From positions 44,336 through 108,335 of the forward strand of contig NZ_AXAY01000031.1 of assembly GCF_000473045.1 (NCBI RefSeq): 64,000 nt of DNA. Direction: 5' to 3'. Every line of letters begins with the position of its first letter. Positions within the stretch are counted from its first letter, which is position 1. This DNA comes from Bradyrhizobium sp. WSM3983 (GTDB taxonomy: Bacteria; Pseudomonadota; Alphaproteobacteria; Rhizobiales; Xanthobacteraceae). This document shows positions 24,905 to 33,554 of this stretch, in pieces. The notes beneath the pieces were generated by a model that did not search any database, had not been told where the DNA came from, and saw nothing but the letters and a program-made list of their open reading frames with translations. The translations under genes were made by a program, and so were the position numbers.

Positions 24905-25233
24905 TGTCTTAGGTCTCCATTCGTCCGCGGTCCCCATCCCCAAAATACGCCCCTCGATCCGCACTTGTTTCGGACCTCGGGCACCCGGGAGGGATAACCA
25001 CGGGACGCCCAATCCGAACGTCCGGGAACGGATATACACGTCTCGCTGACAGATTTCAATATCTGTCAGTCAATGATTCGTGATTGACAGTTAATTTCTG
25101 AGAGGACCCATGCCGCCCTCTCCCCCCAAGGCCCAAAAGGGCCGATAGCGCAGTGTAATCCGCCTTTCGCCCCGATATCGCGGCGGGCTACGCTACGCCG
25201 ACTCGCCCTACGAACAAGAAACGGATCCTCCCC
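24905..25233. other. Intergenic region of 329 bases upstream of the M20 amidohydrolase gene
   Basis: No gene is supported here. It holds the inverted repeats described at 25046-25069 and further repeats up to about 25085, and a short GGCCC-AAAA-GGGCC palindrome near 25133. It should contain the promoter of the plus-strand amidohydrolase gene and perhaps one for the minus-strand genes. Confidence 0.6.
25046..25069. promoter_or_regulatory. Perfect inverted repeat, candidate operator
   Basis: CTGACAGAT and ATCTGTCAG flank a 6-base AT-rich spacer (TTCAAT), giving a perfect 24-base palindrome. Overlapping it, GTCAAT and ATTGAC form a second, weaker repeat at 25065-25084. This is the size and shape of a TetR- or GntR-type operator. 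It lies 165 bases before the amidohydrolase start, and the nearest regulator gene is the TetR gene at 24070-24657. Confidence 0.5.
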
Positions 25234-26406
25234 ATGCCCATCGTCAACCGCATCGCCGCCCTCTCCGACGAAATGGCCGCCTGGCGCCATGACTTCCACG
25301 AAAACCCGGAGCTGCTCTACGAAGTCCACCGCACCGCCGGCATCGTCGCCGACAAATTGCGCGAGTTCGGCTGCGACGAGGTGGTGACGGGCATCGGCCG
25401 CACCGGTGTCGTCGGCGTGATCCGCGGGCGCAAATCCGCCTCCGGCAAGGCGATTGGCCTGCGCGCCGACATGGACGCGCTGCCGATCGTGGAAACCGCC
25501 GATGTGCCCTACGCCTCGAAGATTCCGGGCAAGATGCACGCCTGCGGCCATGACGGCCACACCGCGATGCTGCTGGGTGCCGCAAAGTACCTCGCCGAGA
25601 CGCGCAATTTCGACGGCACCGCGGTCGTGATCTTCCAGCCCGCCGAGGAAGGTGGCGGCGGCGGCAAGGCCATGGTCGAGGACGGGCTGATGACGCGCTG
25701 GAACATCGACCAGGTCTACGGCATGCACAACATGCCAGGTCTCGCCGAGGGCCATTTCGCGACCACGCCGGGTCCGCTTCTCGCCTCCTCCGACAACATC
25801 CAGATCACCGTCACCGGCAAGGGCGGCCATGCCGGCGCCACCCCACACAAGGCGGTCGACAGCGTCCTGATCGGCTCGCAGATCGTCAACGCGCTGCAGT
25901 CGATCGTCGCGCGCAACGTCGATCCGCTGCAGTCGGCGGTGATCTCGATCACGCAATTCCACGCCGGTACCGCCTTCAACGTCATCCCGGAGACCGCCGA
26001 GCTCGGCGGCACCGTGCGCACGCTCGACCCTGACGTGCGCGATCTCGTCGAGCGCCGGATCGGCGAAGTCGCCGACAGCGTCGCCCGCGCCTATGGCGGC
26101 TCGGCGAAGACGAAATACACGCGGATGTATCCGGTAACCTTGAATCATGCGCGCGAAGCCGGCGTCGCCGCCGACGTGGCCCGTGACATCGTCGGTGCCG
26201 AGCACGTCAACGACCGTATCATCCCGATGATGGGCGCGGAGGATTTCTCGTTCATGCTGGAAGAGCGCCCCGGCGCGATGATCCTGGTCGGCATGGGCGA
26301 CAGCCCGGCGTGCCATCACCCGGCCTATGTCTTCAACGACAACATCCTCGGCCACGGCGCCTCGTTCTGGGTGCGCCTGATCGAAACGGCGATGCCGGTG
26401 GGGTAG
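25234..26406 (+). CDS. M20 family amidohydrolase (hippurate hydrolase-like)
   Basis: Zinc-type amidohydrolase of 390 residues, M20D subfamily, which cleaves N-acyl amino acids such as hippurate or indole-acetyl conjugates. The metal motif KMHACGHDGHTAMLLGA lies near residue 97, with the catalytic and bridging Glu pair in FQPAEEGGGG near residue 133, the dimer-site GKGGHAGATPHKAVD near residue 195 and MMGAEDFSFMLE with the last ligand region. The ATG gives MPIVNRIAALSDEMAAWRHD, as usual for the family. The possible TetR operator upstream may control it. Next, convergent, is an acyl-CoA synthetase gene. Confidence 0.92.
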   Translation: MPIVNRIAALSDEMAAWRHDFHENPELLYEVHRTAGIVADKLREFGCDEVVTGIGRTGVVGVIRGRKSASGKAIGLRADMDALPIVETADVPYASKIPGKMHACGHDGHTAMLLGAAKYLAETRNFDGTAVVIFQPAEEGGGGGKAMVEDGLMTRWNIDQVYGMHNMPGLAEGHFATTPGPLLASSDNIQITVTGKGGHAGATPHKAVDSVLIGSQIVNALQSIVARNVDPLQSAVISITQFHAGTAFNVIPETAELGGTVRTLDPDVRDLVERRIGEVADSVARAYGGSAKTKYTRMYPVTLNHAREAGVAADVARDIVGAEHVNDRIIPMMGAEDFSFMLEERPGAMILVGMGDSPACHHPAYVFNDNILGHGASFWVRLIETAMPVG

Positions 26407-26413
26407 GAGGTTC

Positions 26414-26500
26414 GTAGCGTGGGCAAAGCGAAGCGTGCCCACCACAACGATCGCATGTGTGAATGGTGGGCACGGCGCTTTGCGCCTTTGCCCACCCTTG
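26414..26500. repeat. Inverted-repeat intergenic element (GTGGGCAAAGCG type)
   Basis: The two halves, GTGGGCAAAGCGAAGCGTGCC and the inverse GGCACGGCGCTTTGCGCCTTT with CCCAC at the outer ends, can fold on themselves. This pair is a familiar Bradyrhizobium intergenic element. It lies between the convergent amidohydrolase and acyl-CoA synthetase genes and could end both transcripts. Confidence 0.75.
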
Positions 26501-26577
26501 TATGAGGCAGCGTCCGTCGGGCCGGACATAGGCATCACAAGTCTTCGCCGCGAGCGCGACGTTCTTTCGCCCCTCTG

Positions 26578-28482
26578 CTACGCCTGTACCACTTCGTGGC
26601 GCATCACGAATGGCGCGAGCAGCGTATGCACCTCGCCGGCAACGATTTCGCGCTGGTCTGCGGGCAGGCCGGCAAGCGTCACGGTCGCAATCGAGCCGTG
26701 GCTGCCGTGCGCACCGACCTTTACCTTGCAATCGATGCCGCGCGCGATCAGCGGCGTCAGCACCTTGGTGAACACGCGTTGCGCCGCATCCCAGCGCAGT
26801 TGAGGCTTGAACACCTTGCCGACGCCGGTCACCGGCATCGGGTCGATCGGAATGACCTGCACCGGAACGGCCGCGCGCTCCGGCGTGCGCTCGCGCACCC
26901 ACGTCTCGAGCTCGCCAGGCTCGACCGACGCGCCGGGCTTCAACTGCACGTAGCCCACGGGCAGCTCGCCGGCATAAGCGTCGGGCTGGCCGACCACCGC
27001 GGCAAAGCCGACGGCGGGATGGCGGAACATGATCTCCTCGATCGGCGCCGGATCGATGTTGTGACCGCCGCGGATCACGAGGTCCTTGGCGCGGCCGGTG
27101 ATCCAGAGATAGCCGTCGGCATCGAGCCGGCCGAGATCGCCGGAATTGACCCAGACCTCATCAACGAAAGCACCCTTGTTGTGAGCGTCGTTGAGATAGC
27201 CGCCGAACACGCCGGGCCCGGCCATGATGACGACGCCGATCTCGTCCGCCTTGCAGTCGCGGAGCAGGCGCCCATCGGCATCGAGTTGCACGATGCGGAC
27301 ACGCGCGTAAGGCATGGGCAGGCCGACCGAGCCGAGCCGGATCGGCCGTGATGGATAGGCGAGCGTGTGCACGCTCGAGGTCTCGGTCATGCCGTAGACC
27401 TCGACCACCGGCAGCTTGAGTTTTTCCTGGATCGCCGAGCCGACCGCGACCGGAATCGCCGAGCCGCCGCCGGCTGCATATTTCAGGCTGGAGATGTCGG
27501 CATTGCCGGGCGGCACCGCGAGCGTTGCGGCGAGCACCGTCGGCACGCTCGACAGCGCTTCCGGCTTGAACCGCTCGACCAGTCCCCAGATGTTCTTCAC
27601 CGCATTCGGATTGCGCCAGCCGCTCGGCGACAGCACGACCAGCGAGCCGCCGGCGGACAGCGTCAATAACACCTGCGTCAGTGATCCCCCGACGTGAAAC
27701 AGCGGCATGCCGAACAGCATGTTGCTGCCGGGCTTCGCTTTCAGCAGCAGGTTCAGCGCCCAGGCTTGATACACCTGGTTGGTATGGGTGTGCCGCACCA
27801 GCTTCGGCGTGCCGGTGGTGCCGCCGGTGTGGAAATAGGCGGCGATGTCGCTGCCCAAGATCTTGCGCCCGCTGATAAGCGGGTCGGACGGCTGCTGCTT
27901 GATCAAATCGTTGAACGCGAAGATTCCGTTGGCGGGATCGCCGCCGGCCACCTGCACGATCGCCTTGAGGTGCTTGAGCTGCGGGCGGATCTGCTCGACC
28001 TTCTGCCAGATGTCGGTGCCCGGCATCGGCCCGAGCGCCACCAGGATTTTCGTATTCGCCGCTTCCAGAATTTCCGCGATCTGGTGCGGCTCGAGCAGCG
28101 GGTTGACGGGATTGGCGATGCCGGCGGCCTCCGCGCCGAACAGCGTCACGAAGGCATCGGGCAGCAGCGGCAACATAAAGGAGATGACGTCGCCCTTCTC
28201 CACGCCGAGCGCGTAAAACATATTGGCGGCCTGCGTCACGCGCGCGACGAAGTCGCGGTAGGTGACCACGAGCGGCATATCGGCCGGATCGGCATTTTGC
28301 AGAAACTGGATCGCCGCCCCGTCGGGGTTGCGCGCAGCGCCGAGCTTGATGGCATCATAAGTGCTCTCGGCGGCGACACGGTCCGCGTATGGGACCTGTT
28401 CGAAGGCCCGGACCTCCTCGTCCGTCGAAAGCTCCGGATAGTCGTCGCCGATGAGCCGATCGAGCGCGTGGATCCCCGCCAT
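26578..28482 (-). CDS. Acyl-CoA synthetase (AMP-forming)
   Basis: A 634-residue ANL-superfamily enzyme that activates a carboxylic acid with ATP and CoA. Motifs: the P-loop AAYFHTGGTTGTPKLVRH, the adenine-site VEVYGMTETSSVHTL, VWVNSGDLGRLDADGYLWIT with the hinge ITGRAKDLVIRGGHNIDP, and the C-terminal lysine region in PVTGVGKVFKPQLR. The chosen ATG (MAGIHALDRLIGDDYPELST) has GGGAGG nine bases upstream; an open frame upstream adds 143 residues that are antisense to other features and is rejected. A C-terminal stretch of about 80 residues beyond the usual end is unusual but common in alphaproteobacterial members. Substrate unknown (fatty or aromatic acid). Confidence 0.9.
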   Translation of the reverse strand: MAGIHALDRLIGDDYPELSTDEEVRAFEQVPYADRVAAESTYDAIKLGAARNPDGAAIQFLQNADPADMPLVVTYRDFVARVTQAANMFYALGVEKGDVISFMLPLLPDAFVTLFGAEAAGIANPVNPLLEPHQIAEILEAANTKILVALGPMPGTDIWQKVEQIRPQLKHLKAIVQVAGGDPANGIFAFNDLIKQQPSDPLISGRKILGSDIAAYFHTGGTTGTPKLVRHTHTNQVYQAWALNLLLKAKPGSNMLFGMPLFHVGGSLTQVLLTLSAGGSLVVLSPSGWRNPNAVKNIWGLVERFKPEALSSVPTVLAATLAVPPGNADISSLKYAAGGGSAIPVAVGSAIQEKLKLPVVEVYGMTETSSVHTLAYPSRPIRLGSVGLPMPYARVRIVQLDADGRLLRDCKADEIGVVIMAGPGVFGGYLNDAHNKGAFVDEVWVNSGDLGRLDADGYLWITGRAKDLVIRGGHNIDPAPIEEIMFRHPAVGFAAVVGQPDAYAGELPVGYVQLKPGASVEPGELETWVRERTPERAAVPVQVIPIDPMPVTGVGKVFKPQLRWDAAQRVFTKVLTPLIARGIDCKVKVGAHGSHGSIATVTLAGLPADQREIVAGEVHTLLAPFVMRHEVVQA

Positions 28483-28732
28483 GGAATTCCGTCCTCCCTC
28501 AGATCCATTTCCCCGCCCCTGTCTTTTCGACATTTTGGTTCGGCGAGGGCCTCGACCGATTGGCCGGTCGGGCGCGGACAGAATGATGGATGATTTGGCG
28601 TTCGTCCATGGCCTGACGGCTACGGTCGTGGCACTCGGGTGCGCGGGCTTTGAACCTCCGCGCCCGATCCGGGGACCAAGAACATGGGTCGGATTCGCCC
28701 GCCAGCGTCCTGCCGCAAGACCTGAGGTGACC

Positions 28733-29818
28733 ATGACCACGCCCCCGCGGGACCGCGCCACACGGCTGATCGTAGCATTGGCCATGATTTCGGCGATCAC
28801 GATCGCCCTACCGTGCGCCGCACTCGCCGACGACCAGTTCGACAAGATGCGCGCCAAGATCGTGGCCTTCGTCGGCGACAAGATGGAAAAGCTGGGCGGG
28901 TCACGCATCATCTACGAGGTGGACAGCTCTGGCCTGCGCGAGAGCGTCGTGACCGATCTACGCGACGACGTCTACAAGAGCTTGCACGACGGCCATATCG
29001 CCTTTTCCAATCTTGCGATCCGCGATGGCGGCGTCGATGTAAAGATCGCGGACGCCAAAGGCCGCGATCAGCTCGTGCGCAAGCTCGCCTCAGCCGCGGA
29101 CGGACTGCCCTCGCATGCGTTCGCCGTGAGCGACGGCAGCGACGGAGCGGTCAGGCTGGCGCCGACCGATGCTGCATCCGCGGCACGGCTGCACGAGCTC
29201 GTCGAAGATTCCATCGCCATGATCGAGCAGCGCCTCAAGGATTCCGGCATCACACTTGTCAGCGTCGTTGCTGACGGGACCGACCGCATCCGGATCTTCC
29301 TGCCTGGTGTGACCGACCCCGAGCGCATCACCGCGATCTTCGCCCGGAAGGTCAAAGTTAGCTTCCGTCCGGTTGATGTGTCGATGACGCCGGAGCAGGC
29401 GCAATCCGGCACCCCGCCCGAAGGCGCCGAAATCCTGCTCGGCTTCAAGGACAAGCAGCCCTATCTGGTCGCCAAGGACAGCGTACTCGACGGCGAAGAC
29501 ATCAACTATGCCGCGCCCGGCTTTGCGAGCGGCACCAAGGATCCGATCGCCCAGTTCCGCTTCAATGGCCGTGGCGCACGGCGCTTCGCCCACGTCACAG
29601 AAGAGAACGTCGGCAAGCCCTTTGCCATCGTGCTCGACGACAAGGTGATCTCGGCCCCCGTGATCCGCGAGCCCATCACCGGCGGCTCGGTCCAGATCTC
29701 CGGCAATTTTACCCTGGAGGAGGCCAACAGCGTGGCCATGCTGCTGCGTGCCGGGGCGCTGCCGGGGCACCTGACCCTCGTCGAGCAGCAGGTCATCCAG
29801 GCCGCCGCCAAGCCCTGA
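28733..29818 (+). CDS. Secreted SecD-P1-like domain protein without membrane channel
   Basis: A 361-residue protein with a signal sequence (MTTPPRDRATRLIVALAMIS, then about 15 more residues to ALA-DDQ). The rest resembles the periplasmic P1 region of SecD: RIIYEVDSS at the start, DRIRIFLPGVTDPERI in the middle, and the head subdomain PFAIVLDDKVISAPVI with FTLEEANSVAMLLRAGALP at the end. The five following membrane spans of SecD are absent, so it cannot form the translocon subunit; it is expected to be free in the periplasm or a signal-anchored form. Start ATG at 28733 preferred because it gives a good signal peptide. No secF neighbour is present. Function unknown. Confidence 0.8.
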   Translation: MTTPPRDRATRLIVALAMISAITIALPCAALADDQFDKMRAKIVAFVGDKMEKLGGSRIIYEVDSSGLRESVVTDLRDDVYKSLHDGHIAFSNLAIRDGGVDVKIADAKGRDQLVRKLASAADGLPSHAFAVSDGSDGAVRLAPTDAASAARLHELVEDSIAMIEQRLKDSGITLVSVVADGTDRIRIFLPGVTDPERITAIFARKVKVSFRPVDVSMTPEQAQSGTPPEGAEILLGFKDKQPYLVAKDSVLDGEDINYAAPGFASGTKDPIAQFRFNGRGARRFAHVTEENVGKPFAIVLDDKVISAPVIREPITGGSVQISGNFTLEEANSVAMLLRAGALPGHLTLVEQQVIQAAAKP

Positions 29819-30093
29819 GGCGGAGATAGCCCCGCGCCCCGCCGCGCCGGGACGCCCAAACCCGCCTACGACATCCGTCCACGACGCCCAAGCCCGCGCC
29901 CCCGGGGCAGCCCCGAATCACGGGCCGCACCGAGGCCATACGCGCAACCAACGGGCAATTGCCGAAATGCCCGATCAGGCTAAAATTTGCCTCTTGCAGC
30001 ATGGCGGCCGAAGGCTTCATTCAAGCGGTCGTCATTCGATTTCGGCTATACGAATACCGAGCAGGACTAAAAGCCTTACGCAGGGATCATACC

Positions 30094-30900
30094 ATGCCGT
30101 CCGGCAGTGCAGACATTTCCTCGATCCTCGACCGCATTCTGGATGCGGCGACGGATAACCTCAGGATCGCGAAGATCCTGGTCGAGATGGGCCTCGATCC
30201 CAACAACGTCACCTACGACGCGATCTTCAACCGGCTGCTGGAGATCTTCGTCCACAACATCACGCTGGCCAACATGTTCGCCGCGATCGGCGCCGGCTTC
30301 TTCGTCGCCACCCTGCTGATGCGGACGATGGTGCCGCTCCGCGTCGCCAACATGATCGGTTGCGGCTTCTTCGCCATCTTCGGCGCGCTCTCAGCCAATG
30401 TGTCGACGTTCCTGCTCTATCTGCTGCTGCTTCCGATCAACGCCTTGCGCCTGCGGCAGATGCTCAAGCTGGTCAAGAAGGCCCGCCACGCAGCCGAAGG
30501 CGACATGTCGATCGAATGGCTCAAGCCGTTCATGACCGAGCGCAAATACCGCGACGGCGACACGCTGTTCAAGCTGGGCGATCCGGCCAAGGAGATGCTC
30601 CTCACGGTCACCGGCAAGTTCCTGGTCAAGGAGATCAATGTCGAGATCGGGCCTGGAGCGCTGATGGGCGAGCTCGGCTTCCTCACGCCCGACAACCGGC
30701 GCACCGGAACGATCGAATGCATCGAGGACGGACAGGTGCTGACGATCACCTATGACCGGCTGCTCGAGATCTACTTCCAGGACCCGCAGTTCGGCTATTA
30801 TTTCCTGGTGCTGACCAGCCAGCGCCTGCTGCAAAACATCGATCGCTTGCAGAACCAGCTCACCGCGGCACGATCGGCGACCACGAACAGGATCGCGTGA
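30094..30900 (+). CDS. Membrane protein with C-terminal cyclic-nucleotide-binding domain
   Basis: A 268-residue protein. Residues about 50-125 contain two or three hydrophobic helices (GFFVATLLMRTMVPLRVANM, then FLLYLLLLPINAL); residues about 140-250 form a Crp-type cyclic nucleotide-binding beta roll (FKLGDPAKEMLLTVTGKFLV and GALMGELGFLTPDNRRTGTI). No DNA-binding helix-turn-helix follows, so it is not a CRP regulator; a membrane-bound sensor is more likely. The phosphate-binding cassette reads GELGFLTPDNRRT and keeps the Gly-Glu and Arg. Start at ATG 30094 chosen because the family begins about there. Confidence 0.8.
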   Translation: MPSGSADISSILDRILDAATDNLRIAKILVEMGLDPNNVTYDAIFNRLLEIFVHNITLANMFAAIGAGFFVATLLMRTMVPLRVANMIGCGFFAIFGALSANVSTFLLYLLLLPINALRLRQMLKLVKKARHAAEGDMSIEWLKPFMTERKYRDGDTLFKLGDPAKEMLLTVTGKFLVKEINVEIGPGALMGELGFLTPDNRRTGTIECIEDGQVLTITYDRLLEIYFQDPQFGYYFLVLTSQRLLQNIDRLQNQLTAARSATTNRIA

Positions 30901-30933
30901 GCCGGGCGACCAGCCGTGCTTAGGCCGCCCGGC
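30901..30933. terminator. Probable bidirectional terminator hairpin
   Basis: GCCGGGCG pairs with CGCCCGGC across a 17-base loop, directly after the stop of the cyclic-nucleotide-binding protein gene and 19 bases from the end of the convergent SDR gene. The T-run is weak in both directions. Confidence 0.5.
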
Positions 30934-30951
30934 TTCCAGTTATTCCCGCAA

Positions 30952-31695
30952 TCAGGCGTTGGTGCCGCCGTCGACCGTGAGGTTCGCGCCCGTGATGTAG
31001 GATGCCTCTGGGCTGGCGACGAAGGCGACCAGTGCGGCCACCTCCTCCACCTTGCCGTAGCGGTTGAGCGCGGTCGCCGCCTTCTGAGGGGTCGCCCAGT
31101 CGCCGGAAGCAGGGTTCAGATCGGTGTCGATCGGCCCCGGCTGCACGTTGTTGACGGTGATGCCGCGGTCGCCGACCTCACGCGACAGCCCCTGCGTGAA
31201 CATCCGGATCGCAGCTTTGGTCGCCGAGTAAGGCACCAGGCCGGGCGTCATCATGCGCTCGCCGACGCAGGAGCCGATCGAGATGATGCGGCCGCCATCG
31301 TTCATCCGCTTCAGTGCGGCCTGCGTCGCAATGAACACGCCGCGGATGTTGAGGTTGATCACCTGGTCCAGCTCCTCCAGCGTGGTCTCCTCAAACTTCT
31401 TGGGGATCGCCGTGCCCGCATTGTTCACGAGCACATCGAGCTTGCCGAGCGCGCCGACGGTCTCGTCGACCGCAGCCTGCACGGCTTTGGGATCGATGGC
31501 ATCCGCCTGGATTGCGATCACCTTGCCGCCCGCGCTTTCGATCGCCTTGACGACGGAGGCTGCAGCGTCCGCACCCCTGGCGTAGGTGATTGCGACCCTG
31601 GCGCCATCGGCGGCGAGCCGCTTGGCGATGGCGGCACCTATGCCGCGTGAGCCGCCGGTGACGAGTGCCGTTTTGCCTTCGAGTCTCTTTGACAT
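30952..31695 (-). CDS. SDR-family NAD(P)-dependent oxidoreductase
   Basis: Classical short-chain dehydrogenase, 247 residues: cofactor motif LVTGGSRGIGAAIA, NNAG in DVLVNNAGTAIP, catalytic Tyr-Lys in PYSATKAAIRMF and PGPIDTDL after strand 6. The pattern with TYARGADAAASVV after strand 2 suggests NADP preference. Its substrate is unknown. It is downstream of a second SDR gene on the same strand, and the pair probably responds to the divergent LysR regulator. Confidence 0.92.
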   Translation of the reverse strand: MSKRLEGKTALVTGGSRGIGAAIAKRLAADGARVAITYARGADAAASVVKAIESAGGKVIAIQADAIDPKAVQAAVDETVGALGKLDVLVNNAGTAIPKKFEETTLEELDQVINLNIRGVFIATQAALKRMNDGGRIISIGSCVGERMMTPGLVPYSATKAAIRMFTQGLSREVGDRGITVNNVQPGPIDTDLNPASGDWATPQKAATALNRYGKVEEVAALVAFVASPEASYITGANLTVDGGTNA

Positions 31696-31739
31696 GGGAA
31701 GTTCCTGATGGGGTGGGGGAAAAGACGGCGGCGGCCGGC

Positions 31740-32486
31740 TCAGAGTTTTGAGCCGCCGTCGACGTGGATGGTGGCGCCGGTGATCCAGCGCGCGTCGGGA
31801 GAGGCGAGGAAGGCGACGGCGCCGGCGATGTCGTCGGGCTCGGCGATCCGCTTCAGCGCCTGCATGGCGAGCGTGTAGTCGCGCCCTGCATCGGTCTTGG
31901 CGAAAGACGACATCTCTGTCGCCACCACGCCGGGCGCCACCGCGTTGACGCGCACGGCGCGCGCGCCGAGCGCCGCGGCAAAGTGCTTCACCAGCGTATC
32001 GATCGCGCCCTTGGTGGCAGCATAGGCCGGCAGTGTCCCGACCACCGCGTGCGCGGCGAGCGAGGAGACCAGCACGACGCTGCTGCCCTCGTGCAGGATC
32101 GGCAGCAATTGCTGCACCAGGAAGAACGGTGCGCGGACGTTGACCGCGAACAGCCTGTCAAAATCGGCAACCGTCGTCTCCTCGATCACGGCCGCCTTGC
32201 CGACGCCGGCATTGGCCACAAGAATGTCGAGCCGGTCGCCGACGATGTTCTTCACCTGTGCCGCCAGCTGGTGCGGCCCCTCCGACACGCTCAGATCAGC
32301 CCCGATGGCATCGGCGCGGCCGCCAGCTTTGCGGATTTCGGCCACGACAGCCTCCGCCTCCTTGGCGCTTTGCCCGTAATGGACCAGCACTTGCGCGCCG
32401 CGCTCGGCCAGCGCCAGCGCCGAGGCGCGGCCGATGCCGCGTGAGGCCCCCGTAACGAGTGCAGTCTTTCCCTTGAGATCGGCCAT
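31740..32486 (-). CDS. SDR-family NAD(P)-dependent oxidoreductase, second copy
   Basis: 248 residues, with LVTGASRGIGRASALALAER, the NAG in DILVANAGVGKA, the catalytic pair in PAYAATKGAIDTL and AVAPGVVATEMS. The ATG at 32486 has GGAGA seven bases upstream; the frame runs another 51 codons further but that part is not family-like. It lies 44 bases upstream of the first SDR gene and is about 40 % identical to it by eye, so the two may derive from one duplication. It is divergent from the LysR gene. Confidence 0.92.
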   Translation of the reverse strand: MADLKGKTALVTGASRGIGRASALALAERGAQVLVHYGQSAKEAEAVVAEIRKAGGRADAIGADLSVSEGPHQLAAQVKNIVGDRLDILVANAGVGKAAVIEETTVADFDRLFAVNVRAPFFLVQQLLPILHEGSSVVLVSSLAAHAVVGTLPAYAATKGAIDTLVKHFAAALGARAVRVNAVAPGVVATEMSSFAKTDAGRDYTLAMQALKRIAEPDDIAGAVAFLASPDARWITGATIHVDGGSKL

Positions 32487-32631
32487 GGTCATTCTCCTTC
32501 GCCGGCCGCAGCCCCATTCCCTGCCAATCAGGTATGGCTTTGGCGCAGCAAACCTTCGCTGGAGTAGCTGTTTGACGCAGGCTGGCGGCGCTGAAAAAGA
32601 CTTTGCAAGCTGCGGGACATACTTGTGAGGC

Positions 32632-33543
32632 ATGCCCATGGAGTTACGTCATCTCCGCTATTTCATCGCCGTCGCCGAGGAGGGCAGCCTCACGGTCGCC
32701 GCCGAGAAGCGGCTGCACACGGCGCAACCCTCACTCAGCCGGCAAATCCGCGATCTCGAATACGAAGTCGGCGTGCCGCTTCTGTCGCGCAGCGTGCATG
32801 GCGTCGCGCTGACGGCGGCGGGAAAGGCTTTCCTGGATCACGCACGCCTCGCCCTGACGCAAGCCGACGTGGCGATTGAAGCGGCGCGTCGCGCCGGCCG
32901 CCCCGAAAAGTCGCGCTTTGCGCTTGGCTTTCTTACCGGCCAGGAGATCGACTGGCTGCCCGAAGCGATGCGCGTCCTGCGCAATGAGCTGCCGACGATC
33001 GACGTGAGCGTGACGAGCGACTTTTCGCCGGTGCTGGCCGAGGGCCTCATGCGCGGCAATCTCGATCTCGCCTTCATGCGACGCGAAACCGGTGCTGACG
33101 ACATCACCTACAGGACCGTGGTCAAGGAAGCGCTGCTTGTCGTGCTGCCGAGCGACCACCGCCTGGCCAAGTTCGACAGCATCGACTTGGCCAAGCTGGA
33201 GGGAACACCCTTCATCAACGTGTCGGATACCGCGCCTGCACTTCGCAAGGTCATCGACCGTTATCTCGACGCCAGCGGCCGGTCGATCGCGGCAGCGCAC
33301 GAGGCCGACAACCTCGCCATGGCGGTGTCGATGGTCGCCTCTACTCGCGGCTTCGCCCTGATACCGGGCTACATCAAGAACTTTCTTCCCTGGTCCGTCG
33401 TCAGCCGTCCGCTCAAGGGCAAGGCGCCGACGATCGACCTTGTCGTCGGCTACCACAAGGCCAATACCTCGCCGATCCTTGCAAAGTTTATCTCGAGGCT
33501 GGACGACCTGATCGAGCGCGCAACCAAACACATGCCGCGCTGA
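32632..33543 (+). CDS. LysR-family transcriptional regulator
   Basis: 303-residue activator/repressor: N-terminal winged helix-turn-helix (MELRHLRYFIAVAEEGSLTV, then AAEKRLHTAQPSLSRQIRDLE) and a type 2 periplasmic-binding-fold effector domain. A second ATG two codons downstream is an equally good start. It is transcribed away from the SDR pair across a 145-base shared region, the standard layout of a LysR regulator with its target genes. The effector is unknown. Confidence 0.92.
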   Translation: MPMELRHLRYFIAVAEEGSLTVAAEKRLHTAQPSLSRQIRDLEYEVGVPLLSRSVHGVALTAAGKAFLDHARLALTQADVAIEAARRAGRPEKSRFALGFLTGQEIDWLPEAMRVLRNELPTIDVSVTSDFSPVLAEGLMRGNLDLAFMRRETGADDITYRTVVKEALLVVLPSDHRLAKFDSIDLAKLEGTPFINVSDTAPALRKVIDRYLDASGRSIAAAHEADNLAMAVSMVASTRGFALIPGYIKNFLPWSVVSRPLKGKAPTIDLVVGYHKANTSPILAKFISRLDDLIERATKHMPR

Positions 33544-33554
33544 TCGCAATTGGC

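Noticed and set aside
25066..26538. 490-codon open frame on the minus strand across the M20 amidohydrolase gene
   Set aside because: It is antisense to a gene with clear family motifs, and its translation is dominated by H, D, R, V and G residues typical of GC-rich shadow frames.
28483..28911. N-terminal extension of the acyl-CoA synthetase by 143 residues
   Set aside because: The extra residues are unlike the family, overlap the start of the SecD-like gene on the other strand, and the ATG at 28482 has a good ribosome-binding site.
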